A stretch of 64,000 nucleotides of DNA from NCBI RefSeq assembly GCF_001640805.2, contig NC_066845.1, positions 18,850,307-18,914,306 on the forward strand, in the 5' to 3' direction. The position numbers were made by a program, and so were the translations under genes. This stretch comes from Lates calcarifer. Its lineage: Eukaryota > Chordata > Actinopteri > Centropomidae. Positions 25,282 to 37,237 of this stretch are shown here, one piece after another (the first letter of the stretch is position 1; the number at the start of each line of letters is the position of its first letter). The notes under the pieces are model-generated. The model saw only the letters and a list, made by a program, of their open reading frames with translations. It ran no database searches and was not told the origin of the DNA.

Positions 25282-25322
25282 GTGGTGTGTGTGTGTGTTT
25301 TTGGGGTGGGGGGGTGCGGGGG
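25282..25322. repeat. GT/G-rich low-complexity tract
   Basis: GTGTGTGTGTGTG followed by TTTTTGGGGTGGGGGGGTGCGG. It accounts for the proline/threonine/histidine-rich part of the minus-strand frame at 25167-25460. Confidence 0.85.
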
Positions 25323-25904
25323 TGACACCAGTTGCTCATTAAATGTTAATTGATTGGCAGTGGTCAGTAACAGGTCAACTAAAGGTCTGTAGATAATCAA
25401 ACAAAGTGGGAGAGATATGGATAGTAAGTTTCTGATGTTCTCTATTCTATGGCTTAACAAGGCATTTACACCTATTTATGATTTAATATTATTATCAATA
25501 CATGATCTGTGTCTTGATATGTTAACTGGATCCTGACATCTGATCCATAGGTCTGTGCATTTACACCTGGTATTAATAAGTGTTCCTGGTCTTGACGATT
25601 GTATCTGGATTGTGACCAGATTTCAAGCCTTGTCAATACATGACATGTTGTGTCCCAGTTCAAGGAAAGCAATGCCAAGAATGGAAATCATTCATTTATT
25701 AACCTCATTTTGCTGGGGCAGACTTCCTGGCTATTGCTGTTACTTGCCAAGCTTGTGTATGCTGGCAGGAAAATGTGGAGTTAGACGACCTTTCAACCTG
25801 CTGATTTGATCACAATGCAAGCCTTACCACCTGTAAGTGTATTCTACGTGTATCTACATCTAATATTAATAATATAATGTTGTTTTTCCTTATCCAGTTA
25901 AGAG

Positions 25905-26330
25905 ACCTTTCACTCAAAACCACAAATGTCAACCTTGGTGGTGGCAAGGGACTACTGAAGTCAGTAGGATTACTGAAGTCAGTGTCTGGGGTCTGTGAAC
26001 ATCTCATAAAATTGTTATGCTGATCCATCAAGTACATGCTTTCACAGGATATATATAAACTTGGATTTGCTGATGACACTACTGGAAACATCAAGATATT
26101 ACCAAAGTCATAGGGATTCATCCTCTGGGCACAACATTTCATGAAAAGCTAAAACTGTTAACCTGTTGGTGGTGCAAGAGGAAAGGTCAGAGAATCATCA
26201 AAGTCAGGAGGATTCATCCTCTGAGGACAACAAGTGTCTGTACAAAATTTCATGGCAATCCTTCCAGTAGCTGTTGAGATATTCCAGGTTGGAATATGAT
26301 GAACTGACAATGAACCAAGAAATGCCATTA
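25905..26330 (+). mobile_element. fish interspersed repeat copy
   Basis: Landmarks AACCACAAATGTCAACCTTG, GAGGAAAGGTCAGAGAATCA, GATTCATCCTCTGAGGACAA, AAATTTCATGGCAATCCTTC and TGTTGAGATATTCC appear in the family's order. The middle seems partly duplicated: 'ACTGAAGTCAGTAGGATT' and a second 'ACTGAAGTCAGTG' follow each other. The 110-codon minus-strand frame at 25810-26142 spans the copy and is incidental. Confidence 0.6.
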
Positions 26331-26379
26331 ATATGACTAAAAGTACAAGATCAAATTAAAGTCAGTAAGCTGGCATGCT

Positions 26380-26560
26380 CATTGACACCCATGTCCCCAG
26401 ATGTGATGTCTCCTCTGGAACATAATTGAATTCCAGTTGCCTGCATCAAAGAGATTTCCCTCCACCCTATTGAGGCATGGACCATGTTTCAGTGACAGCC
26501 AAACTGATTCCATGATAGGAGGAGATAATCTCTGTGAGGGAGGGGGTGGACACTGTGATT
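26380..26560. promoter_or_regulatory. candidate conserved non-coding element
   Basis: Repeat-free block directly after the repeat copy. It contains GCATCAAAGAGA (TCF/LEF-type core) and AGATAATC (GATA-type). It may have been preserved while its neighbour decayed, but no conservation data are available here. Confidence 0.2.
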
Positions 26561-26599
26561 AAGTTGGAGACACTGTGAAGGCACTACAATCAAATCTGG

Positions 26600-27480
26600 C
26601 CATGCAGATTCCTATCAGGTAATAAGCTGGATACTTAGGCGAGAGTCTGTCTTTCTGCATCTTTATTTGTCTCTGTTGTTTGACAACACCACTCAGGATT
26701 AGTTTTTCTAATCAATCAATTTAACCATCATTCAAATCTCCAAGACGACTGCTGTACCCTTTCAACACCTAAAAAAGACATTGATGGAAACTTTCACAAA
26801 AACATGTCTTGTGTTGGAGGTTGGCCTGGAGGTAGGAAAGCAGAGTCTAAAAGTGATATGCAAAAAGAAAAATAAACTTTTCCTTGTTCATTTTCCAAAT
26901 CAGCCTGAGTCTGGCTGAGGCACCAAAAGCCCACACACGCTCACCCACCCAGATGCATAAAAATACCTACTGGCCAGATGCAAACATACTGTACATAGAC
27001 AGCCCCTGTGGCCTCGCACCATTGCGCTTACCATTATTTACTGCATTCAGGGGACAGGCTGTTTGCCTAACAACTAGACCTTGTTGACCCTGAGCCAGTA
27101 AATTTTGGAATCATGTTGCTTTTTCTTCCTTGGGGTCAACACAGCACTGGCCAAAGATTCTCAAATTCTTCTCTTCTTAATCTGTCAAAACCAAAGAGTT
27201 TGGTGCTGATGCTGTGACTCTTTCACTCCTCACTATTCTTTGCTTGTAGAACTGTTGATTTAATAATTCAAAGTTATACCAGTGTCAGCTAAATACCTAA
27301 AATGTAATGTGTAAATGTCACGTAGAAGCTGTATTGTAATACATCTTGATTTAATGCTTGCTGAGCTTTCAGGTTTGGAGTATCATCAGGACACACCACC
27401 AGATGCTTTCCTAATGGCCTAAGACTAAAAGCTCAGCAGTAAAATGAGCTATATTACAATGCAGCTGTTAGAGTTAAATT
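26600..27480. other. unique sequence
   Basis: Nothing supportable beyond short frames. The 67-codon plus frame at 26884-27087 lacks recognisable features. Confidence 0.45.
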
Positions 27481-27486
27481 TTCATC

Positions 27487-27503
27487 ATTTTTTTTTTTTT
27501 TTT
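27487..27503. repeat. poly(T) tract, 17 T
   Basis: An uninterrupted T run in AT-rich DNA with no recognisable adjoining retroposon. Confidence 0.85.
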
Positions 27504-27924
27504 ATCTGACATTCAGATTATCAGCTCAACACTTATGGGCATTGCAGTTGGAAGGGGTCTGTGAACTTTCAGTTACAGCAGGGTGTTTTTCCTTTACTGT
27601 CATATCAAGTGGGGTTAGACTGTGGCAAGTAATGTCCCTTTATTAAAATTAGATAAGAGTCAGTTGATGTATGATAGATAGGATCTTTTATTAGCCCTGT
27701 ATCAGTTTGATATGTCAGTGATAATACTGCACTGATTGTGTAATACTGATCTATTACACAATTTGATTTGAATACCAAATCAGCTTATGCAAATTAAAAC
27801 AAATTTACATAATTAGTGGCGTTGTGGTGGAGCGTCTAAAATTAATATTTTCATATTAGCAATGGATCATGTGGTTACTTGTATATGGAATCACTCATAA
27901 CAATGAATTTAGTGTATTATCATC

Positions 27925-28360
27925 CAAATGTGCAATTCCCCTCAGCTCTATGGAGCATTTTACTGTTTTTCAACTGATTTTTGGTTTTTTGGCTCAATAC
28001 TTTACAGCTTTGGTTCACGCTCACCACTCTTGACAGTATTTCAGTCACAGGCAGCTTTTTTTAGGAGAAAAGTTAAAAAAAAATCCACTGTACACTACCC
28101 AGCACCAAATTAGTGAAAGCCAGGTTAGTGACTAGCTTGTGAACATTGTGGAACATTTAGCAGTTAATGAGCCACATATTTATCTCAGGAGTTGGCTGAA
28201 AACATGAATCTAAATGAATACTACTATTGCTTCATGCCTGGTGTATGTATATGGTCAACTGTTTGCTAACATGTTTGTCATATCAAGAGTTAGCTTTGCA
28301 ACTGTTTTTGCTTCCCCCAAGTGGCCAAATGATTAGCTATTGCAGGTTTGATCAATGTTA
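27925..28360 (+). mobile_element. fish interspersed repeat copy (second family)
   Basis: Plus-orientation copy. Landmarks include TTTTTGGCTCAATACTTTAC, CCCAGCACCAAATTAGTG, GTGGAACATTTAGCAG, TATTTATCTCAGGAGTTGG and a 3' end with CCCCCAAGTGGCCAAATGAT. A partial minus-strand relative lies at 39.74-40.12 kb. Non-coding; the class is uncertain to me. Confidence 0.55.
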
Positions 28361-28864
28361 TGAATAATTTTAGAGGTCACAGAGGTAGAATTAAAGATTT
28401 TAATGAATACTTTAAGTTGATTTCAGTTTAGCACTCTTCATTGCATAAAGGTATGGGAAAATTGCTGAATAAATACACTTTTTTGAATTTCTTGGCATAA
28501 AAACTGTCCCATTAAAGCACTGTGCAGCCCAAAGTATTCAGTTATTCTCAACTCCAATCCAAAGATATCTGTACTGACCCCCAAACTGTCAAATCTGTTG
28601 TGTAACTTCTAGCAGACCTGTCGTTTGGATTAAATTCAGTGCACCTGAAGTGGAACAATATAAACTCTCAGTGTGTGGTTATTGATGATAGCCAGGGGAG
28701 AGATAAATCAGAGGAAAGATGGTAGCCAAGCAAGGCAGAGGGTGCAAAAAGTCTTCAGAAACTATAGGATTTTGTACTTTATATTTTGTGTGTACTGAGC
28801 AGGGAACCAGAATTCCTCTGGCTAGCCCCTGGCAGTAGTGTTTGTCAGTTTCTGTTCCCTGCAG

Positions 28865-29362
28865 ATAAGCGCTGGCTGCCCTCTCCTTCACCGCCAGCTT
28901 TGCCTGTGGTGCTGCTCAATTGCCAGCAGCGGAGGACCATGGTTTCACTCAGCAACTCTGTGGTTTAAATGAGTGTACCTGTGCTAATCTGACTTTGGGT
29001 GGCAGACAAAGAGCATGCACGTTCAGTAAATCGTTCCCAAGGGAAAAGGAAGCTAAAAAGCAGAAGACGACCTCGCTGGACCTCTGTTCTCCTTCCTTTA
29101 CCCTCCAAGCCTCTTGTCCCCAGACCAGCAGACATCTGATTTACACCCCTGCGGTTGGATCGAGGGAACTGGACAGTCAGATACCTTGTGTCAGGACACC
29201 CTCTCAACCATTGCTTCTGTCTTATTTACGAGGCCGGCAGCGCTCAGCTCCGTGGCTGATCATTTTTCCATGCAGGATGAGCCTGTCTGTGGATGCCGGC
29301 ATCTGACCTACCAGGGGAAGAGATAGGATGGGTTCAGCTCTCTGGCTTATTGCCAGGCAGGG
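28865..29362 (+). other. candidate exon, unknown gene
   Basis: A 498-bp, GC-richer block bounded by a strong acceptor (polypyrimidine TTTCTGTTCCCTGCAG ending at 28864) and a near-ideal donor (CAGGG then GTAAGTAG from 29363). The longest internal frame, 128 codons at 28920-29306, begins with MPAAEDHG and resembles no family I know; an overlapping minus frame of 80 codons is also open. All frames carry stops before the donor, so if it is an exon it is more likely a 5' untranslated or long non-coding RNA exon than coding. A conserved regulatory element is the alternative. Confidence 0.3.
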
Positions 29363-29369
29363 GTAAGTA

Positions 29370-30490
29370 GGGGAATATGGGTGTATATGGTTCTATTTCA
29401 GCTAGAGTCACAATTTAATTATACACAGTTTATTGATCAGAGTAAAGCTTAATGATGAAATTTTTAATTTCCCTTTGCTGCATCTCTATCTTTTTCTCAA
29501 GTGGGATTAGAATAATTACCTGGGCCTGTCATGCATTTTTCATTCAGAATGTCTGGTCAGCTCTTTTGCACTGCTGCACTCAAAAATAGAAACCTCCAAA
29601 CTTTTGCCTTTCAATGTCTGACACTTCTCTTCTATAAGAAGTAAATTCCCTTCCCACTGCAACACACATTGGACAGTTACGTTGACTGAGGAACCACATG
29701 TTCATGCTTTTCACTCCCAGTGTAGTCCAGTCTGTTTTACTTTACTCCACTCTACTGCAGGCAGCTTGTGCTTTGTTAACAAGTGTTGGAGGTCACCCAG
29801 GCCTGGTGTCATTACTCAGTGACTGACAGACTGACAAGCCCTCTTGTCTTGGCCCAGTTGGCTGCAGGTGAACCCAAATAGCTGGGCCATGATGGATGGC
29901 AGCTGACAGAGGACTGACAGCGACTGGAGGGAGAGACCGAGCTGCCTTGAGTGCTCTACTACCACCAACTAAACATTCTGGAGGTCACTGCGGGAGCTTG
30001 GATTTGAGTAAGCAGGCATTTCTGTCCACTGGTGAAGTTTTATCAAACAAGAGTGCAGATGTCTTGGTCATTGCCTAGAGGTGATAAACAGGAGTGAGGT
30101 GTGAGTGTCCACTCTAAAGCCCAGGCCATGAACCCATCCATCAGTTGGAAGGACAAAGACTCATGTCAGGGTGTAATGAGCACTCTTTTAGCCATGTCAC
30201 CGCACCCTTCGCACATGCACACACAAAAAGCCCCCGTGGTCAAATCTTGCCAGGCTGGTCAACCAGGTGATCACTCTGGTCAAGGCTGAAGGAGTTCCGC
30301 TGTTATCTTTTCAACAACATCGTCCAACTGTGGATATTTCCTTCTTAATCCTTCCAATACTCCCCTCTCCTCCAATATCACTGGTAATTTAATTACATAA
30401 ATAGGGTACAATCAATCTACTGATTAGGATTTCAGTCCTATATTGTATTGACCTTTTATTAAAGGACATTGATCTTATATTTTAAAAATT
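29370..30490. other. unique sequence, possibly conserved in part
   Basis: No exon or repeat is supported. The part from 29.88 to 30.08 kb is GC-richer with a 60-codon open frame, but there are no splice signals worth naming. Confidence 0.4.
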
Positions 30491-30500
30491 AATAAATACA

Positions 30501-30690
30501 GGAGTGGCCAGCTATGGAGAGCCAACAGTCTGCAGGTTTTCACTACAATCGATCACCTCAGCAGACAATCTCACTGATGAGTTCTTCCTCTCAGCTTGAG
30601 GGAATGTTAATCAGTGGATGGAGTCTTTGGTTGGAATGAGAACCTGCTGACTGTTGGCTCACCATGGCACTCGACTGGCTACCCCTCCTC
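30501..30690. mobile_element. MITE with terminal inverted repeats
   Basis: Left end GGAGTGGCCAGCTATGGAGA, then GCCAACAGTCTGCAGGTTTT. The right end, reverse-complemented, gives GGGGTAGCCAGTCGAGTGCC and GAGCCAACAGTCAGCAGGTT. The ends pair as diverged terminal inverted repeats of about 50 bp around a 90-bp centre. I recognise this as a common fish miniature inverted-repeat element. Non-coding and ancient. Confidence 0.65.
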
Positions 30691-32307
30691 TAATGAATGA
30701 ATCTGATGTAGAGAGTTTCATTATAAACTCTGCTGGATGGTTGTGGGCAATCTCCGCACATGTACACATGATAATGCTTTCTTACTATAAATAACAGTAG
30801 ATTTACAAAATAGCAGAGATATCATGGCATGACAGGGTTATATTTAAGGAAAATTCTAATTTATCACAGCTTGGGTTTCATTATTGCAACTTTAGCCATC
30901 ATATTGGTTGTGTTGTGCTCATCAAAGTAATTCAGATCTGGAAAGCAACCCGATCTAAACAACTTTATTTGGAGGTGAAACTGAAAATGAGCGTACCCAA
31001 AATGTTTGTAATAATCCCCAAAACAACACACAGAAATACACTCAGACAAGGTTCTTCAAAGTTATCTGACTGTTCATGTTTCTTTTCTTGTCTGACTTTT
31101 GCTGTTCCCAGATGGCTCCATCTTTCTTTCAGTTTTCAAACTTGTTAGCTCAGTGCACTTGCTTACAGAAATAAAAAAGTTCACACATTTCATTCAGATG
31201 ACTGTGCCACCTGATCCTGACTGCAAACCATTGATCTTCTGTGGAAAGCTTTATATTTGACAGAGCAGGGTTTTATTGAACTGCAAAGTGCAACATAGCC
31301 AAAAACTTATGATATACTGAAAAGATGGTTTACTACTGGTGCATTTTTTTCACCAAATTGAGCTTGATGTGAAAAGGTTACAAGGATTTACTTCACCTCT
31401 ACCATTATATTGGAATAAATTGGTTTTACAAATGTTGGTGTCACTGGGTCTTAACAGTATAAATATCCACAAGCTATCTATTGGTAGTTTCCACCCAAAC
31501 ATGTGACATCTATCAGTTAAACACAAATTCAAATGTTTTCTTGGTACAGTAACACTTGACAAAGATTTTCACAGAGCTAATATGCAAATTAAAGTAATTA
31601 TAGAATAAATAAACTAATGTAGACATCTATACTTACCACTTACCTCTCCTGACCTCACCTTCTCCTCCCATCTCCTCCCAAAAACTCCAAAGCTATCAAT
31701 TGGTGCCAGTTAATGGGGTGAAGTTAAATAAACACTTCAGTGCCCTGTCATGTTCTTGGGAAAGTCTGGACTGACAGTTGAGGGTAAGCTGCCAAACACC
31801 TGGACCTAAGTGGAAATATGTTCCGCGCACACCCAATAAAAATACCAAAATGGAACCATGGAATTACACAACTGGGGCACACAACCAAGAAGTATCAATA
31901 AGAAAATATTCTCCGGGCCCTTATAAGCAACTGTGACAGTTAAAGTTAATGTCACAACGATTGGAAATGCTTGCACTTTTGACTACAAGTTTATGATCTC
32001 ACCTCACGGTCAGTGGGAGGTTCATTACATTCCTTTGACAGTTTGGTTTGGAAATCCTAAAGAAAAAAACATAAGTGCAGCCATGTTTCCTGCTTAGAGC
32101 TGGCTGACTCAGTGACTGGATGCTGGTCGAGAGTTTCTCCTCTACCTGTTCTCCGCAGAGCTCTCCCAGTGTGTTAGGTTTGGGAATCAATCAAAGAAGA
32201 CCTCGTCTTATTCTTTTTTTCCCATTTAACCCCTGAACTCTGTCAGTTTAATGTCCCTACAATGAAGTCAAATTTGTTAGTACTAATAACTAAGTAGCTG
32301 TGGCAAC

Positions 32308-32346
32308 ATTGGTTTAAATTGGTCCCGTTATTACATTTAAACCAAT
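32308..32346. repeat. 12-bp perfect inverted repeat
   Basis: ATTGGTTTAAAT and ATTTAAACCAAT separated by 15 bp. The arms are AT-rich, so chance formation is plausible. Confidence 0.7.
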
Positions 32347-33029
32347 TTCTTTCATTCATCTCTGTTCTATTTTACTGGTATCCTTACTCTCTGTCAAATT
32401 TAATAATGAGACAAAGCAGAACCACAGATATGAAGCCTGTGATGCTTTTTCTTTGGATCTAACTGTGTGCCTGTCAGTGGACTTGGTGGTGGATATATTG
32501 CCCAACTTTATAAAAATACTCACTGATGTGAGCATGACATATCAATGACATATCATATCAAAGTTTGCTAATTTTTTTAAGGGATCTCACAACTCACTTT
32601 GCAAGCCACTGTAATATTCCAAGAGACTAGGTACAGAAAGAAAGGAAGTAACTGAACAATAAAAGTTTCTTATTTTGTGTAACTGAAATGTTGTGTAAAT
32701 TCATGTCAACAAGTTTAGCCTATTCTCTGTTGGGATCATTAATGTAGTTTACTGGATTCTTCTTTTGTATCTTTGTCCCTTGCTGCAAAGGTTACAGATA
32801 CAAATGAAAAAATGCTGCTTAGCACAAAGTCACACATTGTTGGAGAACCTTGAAGGGATATAACAATATTTGGACTTTTTAATACACTGGATACGACTTT
32901 AAAATATTTTTTCAATGTGTAGGGTAGTCCAATAGGCTTCCAATGTTCTCTGCTGCATTGGGAGTTGACGCATGAGTCAAGTAGACTGCAAGCCATTGTC
33001 TGCATTTGTGGGGCAAAAGTGCATTATGG

Positions 33030-33190
33030 TTTTGAAGTGACAGTATTCAACCACACCACAATATTTCTCTAACCTTATCCAAAGCACTTTTGTTGCCTAA
33101 TCCTAACCACAGACGGGACTCTGGATGCAAACCCTGGTCTCTGACGTGACAGTCCTGTTTTTTGTACATCCACCATCCATGACTCCACTT
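33030..33190 (-). mobile_element. tRNA-derived SINE-like relic
   Basis: On the minus strand GACCAGGGTTTGCATCCAGA carries a B-box-like core: GGTTTGCATCC against consensus GGTTCGANTCC, where one mismatch is the expected C-to-T decay of a CpG. Flanking text (CTAATCCTAACCACAGACGG on the plus strand) matches, from memory, a dispersed fish repeat. Not a functional tRNA. Confidence 0.4.
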
Positions 33191-33949
33191 CTGTTAATAA
33201 ATGTTGTATCTCATCATATGGTATGTTACCTCTGCACTTTGAAAAATGGAGAACACTGTGTGTTAATCTGTGACGCCATGGTGTCCTCATCAAGTATTGC
33301 TATGGGAAAAGTTGGCAGTGAGACAATTAGCAGTGGACAGACCCACAACAGTACAAGAGCTAACTATTTTGGGACTTCACCATTAGCCCTGTTCATGTCT
33401 AAGTGATTTTCAACTTTCTGCATTCAACTAAAGAAAGTTAGAAGTTAGCTTTTTGAATTATAGTGTCATGTATCTGGAAGACATTATTATATATGTAAAG
33501 AGGTAAAAAGGAGCGTGTTGAACTTTTTGAAAAATTATCATCAGTATAGCATCAACAGTAATAATCTAGGCTAATGCAGTGTAAGCAAAGTGTACAAAAC
33601 CCAGTTGCAAATTAGACCTTATTTCTGGCTCCAAGGCTTGCTGAGCCCAGAACATTGCATACTAAGCTCTATCATGCTCATTCTGTATGCAGACTGGCTG
33701 GATGGCCAAGGAGTTTTTCTTGTCTGTGTCATGTAAGCTGACTGCTTGCTTATTTTTTCAGCTTCAGCACAGAGATAGTATGAGGTAAAGAGTGGGAGCT
33801 ACACAACCCCTATTAATCATAGCAGGGACTGGGCTTCCCCAGGCAGAGGGACAGGATCCCTGGGTGTGTATTTATACATCTCTGCATGCATGCAACCATA
33901 GTACATGTACGGTACGGTGTTGATATATCTGTACTTGTCAGTTTATATG

Positions 33950-34560
33950 TAAGCAGTATATGTATGTTTGTGTGTGTGTCCTTCCCCGGTACCCAACAGT
34001 ACCCCATTTCTGCACCCACTTAAAAGGATACAATATCCAAAATCCATTCATCAAAGTCATAAAACAGTCTTTTATTGCACCAGTGTGGGTGTGTGTTAGT
34101 GTCTGTATGAATGTACATAGTAGTCTGTGTTTTGTATATGTGGAAGTCAATTTCTGTGTGTGCTCATTTGATCTGAAACAGAATATTGGCAATGTGCGCC
34201 CATGTGACAGAATGTATGAAATGTGCATGTGTGTGCTCTGTTTGCTGGTACAGTATGTACATGGGTGTATGTGTCAAATTATATGTGGATTAACATAAAA
34301 TGTGTAATAACAGGATTAGGTGCAGCCTGTTATCCATGGTGTGTGTGTAGGTGTGTGTGCATCCATGTGTGTTGGCACATTTTCACAAATGACAGATGTG
34401 TGTGCATCTTTGTGTTTGTCCACCTCTCTGGGTTTGTGCATTTAGGTGAATGTGAGTTGAAGCTATATGTATTTGCTTGCACCCATGTTTGTGGGCACTG
34501 CTTGCATGCACATGCTTGTGTGTGTCTATGTGTCTGTGTGTGTGTTTGGATAGTTCTAGA
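33950..34560. repeat. diffuse GT-rich cryptic simple sequence
   Basis: GTGTGTGT clusters of 6-14 bp recur through about 600 bp (33.97, 34.09, 34.22, 34.35, 34.51 kb). They create long cysteine/valine-rich plus frames (33960-34298, 34223-34630) and threonine/histidine-rich minus frames, none credible as proteins. Confidence 0.75.
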
Positions 34561-34959
34561 CCACATGCTCCAATCGTCAGCAACAGATGGGCTGATAAAA
34601 TGCCAGAAAAGCAGCAATTACCACCAATAAACCATTGCCGGCTGTTCACTCAGTATAGGAACATGTACTGTACTGAAAAAAATAAAGTCAACTCTGGTCC
34701 AATTCTGATATTTCGGAAAATATATCCTTTATACAGTTTAAACAGTTTGGAAATTATCAGTCATGCTAAGTATAAACCTTTCATATCCAAAATCTTTTCA
34801 GGAGCTGAGACAGCAGGAATTTGCTTGATAACTATGCGATGATATTATTGAGTGGATTTAAGTTTCAGAAGGCAATACATAATAAATAAATAAAAATAAA
34901 ATTTAAAAAAACACAAACCAGACTTTTTATTCCACAAAAGCCAACTATCCAAATAGAGA

Positions 34960-35210
34960 CTATAGCATTTTTAAATATTAGTTTGACATTTTGGGAAATG
35001 CTCTGATGTCTGTATGGTAAATATTTTGCTACAGCCAGCAGCCTGTTAGCTTAGCATAGCATAAAAGACTAGAAACAGGGGCAAACAGCTAGCCTGGCTA
35101 AAAGGTAACAAAACAAACATGTTCATGTAATTTTGTGTAGTACCAGCATTGTTAAAACTCTAGTGCACATATTGCTAGCATCACATGTATAAGCAGTGTG
35201 TGGTTTTAAG
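34960..35210 (+). mobile_element. fish interspersed repeat copy (third family)
   Basis: Contains CAGCAGCCTGTTAGCTTAGC, AGACTAGAAACAGGGGCAAA and CAGCTAGCCTGGCTAAAAGG, landmarks of one of the commonest acanthomorph interspersed repeats. It is preceded by TTGACATTTTGGGAAATGC, its usual upstream part. The right end is lost. Confidence 0.65.
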
Positions 35211-36547
35211 GTTAAAGATGAAGCTGAACTGTCACAATCACATTTTTTTTTCCATCATTGATTTTGACTCAATACAAGATTATATAAGCTTTTACTATGG
35301 TCTTATTTTCACTGTGTAAAAGGAATTGCACTGCAGTGCCTCCTTCCTTGGCAACTGCCTACTCTCAACTTACTGCCTTTTGGGAGTTGAGGCCCATATA
35401 CATGCAGACACAAAACATTCCTCTGCACAACAGTATTGACAATTTTAATATTCCCACTTTGAGAGCAGAGACTCATAACGTTTATCTGTGAAGACAAGTG
35501 GAATCACTACTCATAGAGGGAATACCCCCTGTGGAGCAATAACACCCGCTCGAGAAGACAGAGAACACACAGAGGGCAGCATGGAAAACAAACTGAAGAC
35601 AGAGGTTCAGAGACATGACATACTCATATTCTCATAAAGAGAGACAGTGAGTTAGTGCCACGTGGGTGCACAGAAAAACTGCAAAGCATACATCATACAA
35701 CACACGTGATGGGCTCTGTTGCATTATCTGATATACTGTGTATAGACAGAGCAGTGCCAGGCAGAGCAGGGAGCTCTAAATGAAACATTAGTCAGAGGAA
35801 GTGACTCCTCTATGGTGTGGAGCTTCAACACACAATAGCATCTTCCTCCAGTGGAGGACCCTCTGTCAGCAGGCTAGATCTCATCAGCTGCCTAGGAACA
35901 AGGGCCTTCTCTCTCGGGCAGAGAGGGGCACTAGCCCTCTTTCCCACCCCCAGGTCCCATCCTTTGGTGCACTGAATCCTCCTGCCGAGTGATACGGGTG
36001 AGGGCTGAAGTGGACTGGCTGAACACTTGTTCCCTTATTGAATAACCTCAGTGACTCCCTGTTTTTCTAGCCCTTCATTCCAACATTGAGGCTCTGTCCT
36101 ATTATGTGTATATGTACAGTAAAAAGCATGGGAAAGTATGCTGGGACAATGTTTATAGCTGCATGCTTCTAAGTGCATTTGAACTTTAAATGCAGTTTGA
36201 AAATTAAGACAAAATTGAGGACATTGCCCAGATGCTTCTTCTTGGCCATGTCCCCATATTTCATTTGTTGTAAAGCATATACTCAAGGTAACAGGTATAA
36301 GGCATGTTATGAAGATGAGGGGATATCTTAATGTCCACTATGAATAGATGGAATGATTAGGCAAATCCTGTTTCAGTATTCACATGGACACCTGACAACG
36401 AACTATGATAAGTGAAGTGTTGGTTTTTAATGGCAAAAGGGATTTGAAATAATGCACGTAACTGACCCAAAGTATAAGGTCCCTAGTTTAAAATATTTCA
36501 CCCTCTGTAATTTTTGTATAATTATTATTACATATTGGCTGATATTT

Positions 36548-36568
36548 AAAAAAAAAAAAAAAAAAAAA
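36548..36568. repeat. poly(A) tract, 21 A
   Basis: Uninterrupted A run with no recognisable retroposon body upstream. Confidence 0.9.
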
Positions 36569-36739
36569 CAACAGCATGATAAAATGTGTCATATTAACCA
36601 GCTCTAGAATACAGCTGACTCTATGGGGTGACTTTACAATAACACTGGATCAGCATGTTCAACAAACTAGCAACTTGCTTTCAATATAATATTCCACATT
36701 CTCTCAGTAAGTCTCTCTAATTTCCACAGAGATTCTTAC

Positions 36740-37180
36740 TAGATGAGTCATTTAGATGATTTAGATTCAGTCTCCAGGCTCTGTATGTATTAAACCAGAA
36801 GTAACCCGAAAAAAGCTCCTCATCATCAGTTTACTGGACTGAATACCCATGGCCATCAGCTGCTAATGAGCCTCATCATTTCACAGTCAGCCATCATCTA
36901 ACAGTTACATTTAGCATATTGCTCTGTCCCAGGGTCTGCCAGCAGGTGACCACTAAACACACTTATCCCATTCACTCATTACTATATGAAGTAATGCCAA
37001 TGTCATAAGAGACAATAGGCAGCTATGTACTCAACTACCTTGGCCCCGTTGCTAATAGATATGATATTGGAGGGAGGAAATGGGTTTGTAATGAACATCT
37101 GCCTCTGTTGGCCGACGAGGATAGGAGGGAAGAGTGGCCCTTGACTACCCAGGGAGGAGTTGGGGTAATGACTCCAGCTG
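36740..37180. promoter_or_regulatory. candidate conserved non-coding element
   Basis: A 440-bp repeat-free block between a poly(A) and a T/G tract, rich in TAAT-type and E-box motifs (CATCAGCTGCTAATGAGCC, CCAGCAGGTGACC, GTAATGACTCCAGCTGG). No frame over 60 codons is open. The texture suggests an enhancer; unproven. Confidence 0.3.
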
Positions 37181-37198
37181 GTGGTGACAGATTTTTAA

Positions 37199-37202
37199 TT
37201 TT

Positions 37203-37233
<31 letters not shown>

Positions 37234-37237
37234 GGGG
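37199..37237. repeat. T14G25 homopolymer junction
   Basis: Fourteen T residues run straight into 25 G residues. The G run is the longest in the window and can in principle form G-quadruplex or triplex structures. Confidence 0.95.

Noticed and set aside
33960..34649. Cluster of 88-135-codon frames on both strands
   Set aside because: GT-rich cryptic simple sequence opens all frames; no conserved motif or splice pattern.
35521..35590. Additional CTCF-like core (CAGAGGGCAGC)
   Set aside because: The AG and GGC heart is present but the 5' half of the consensus is mismatched; too weak to list.
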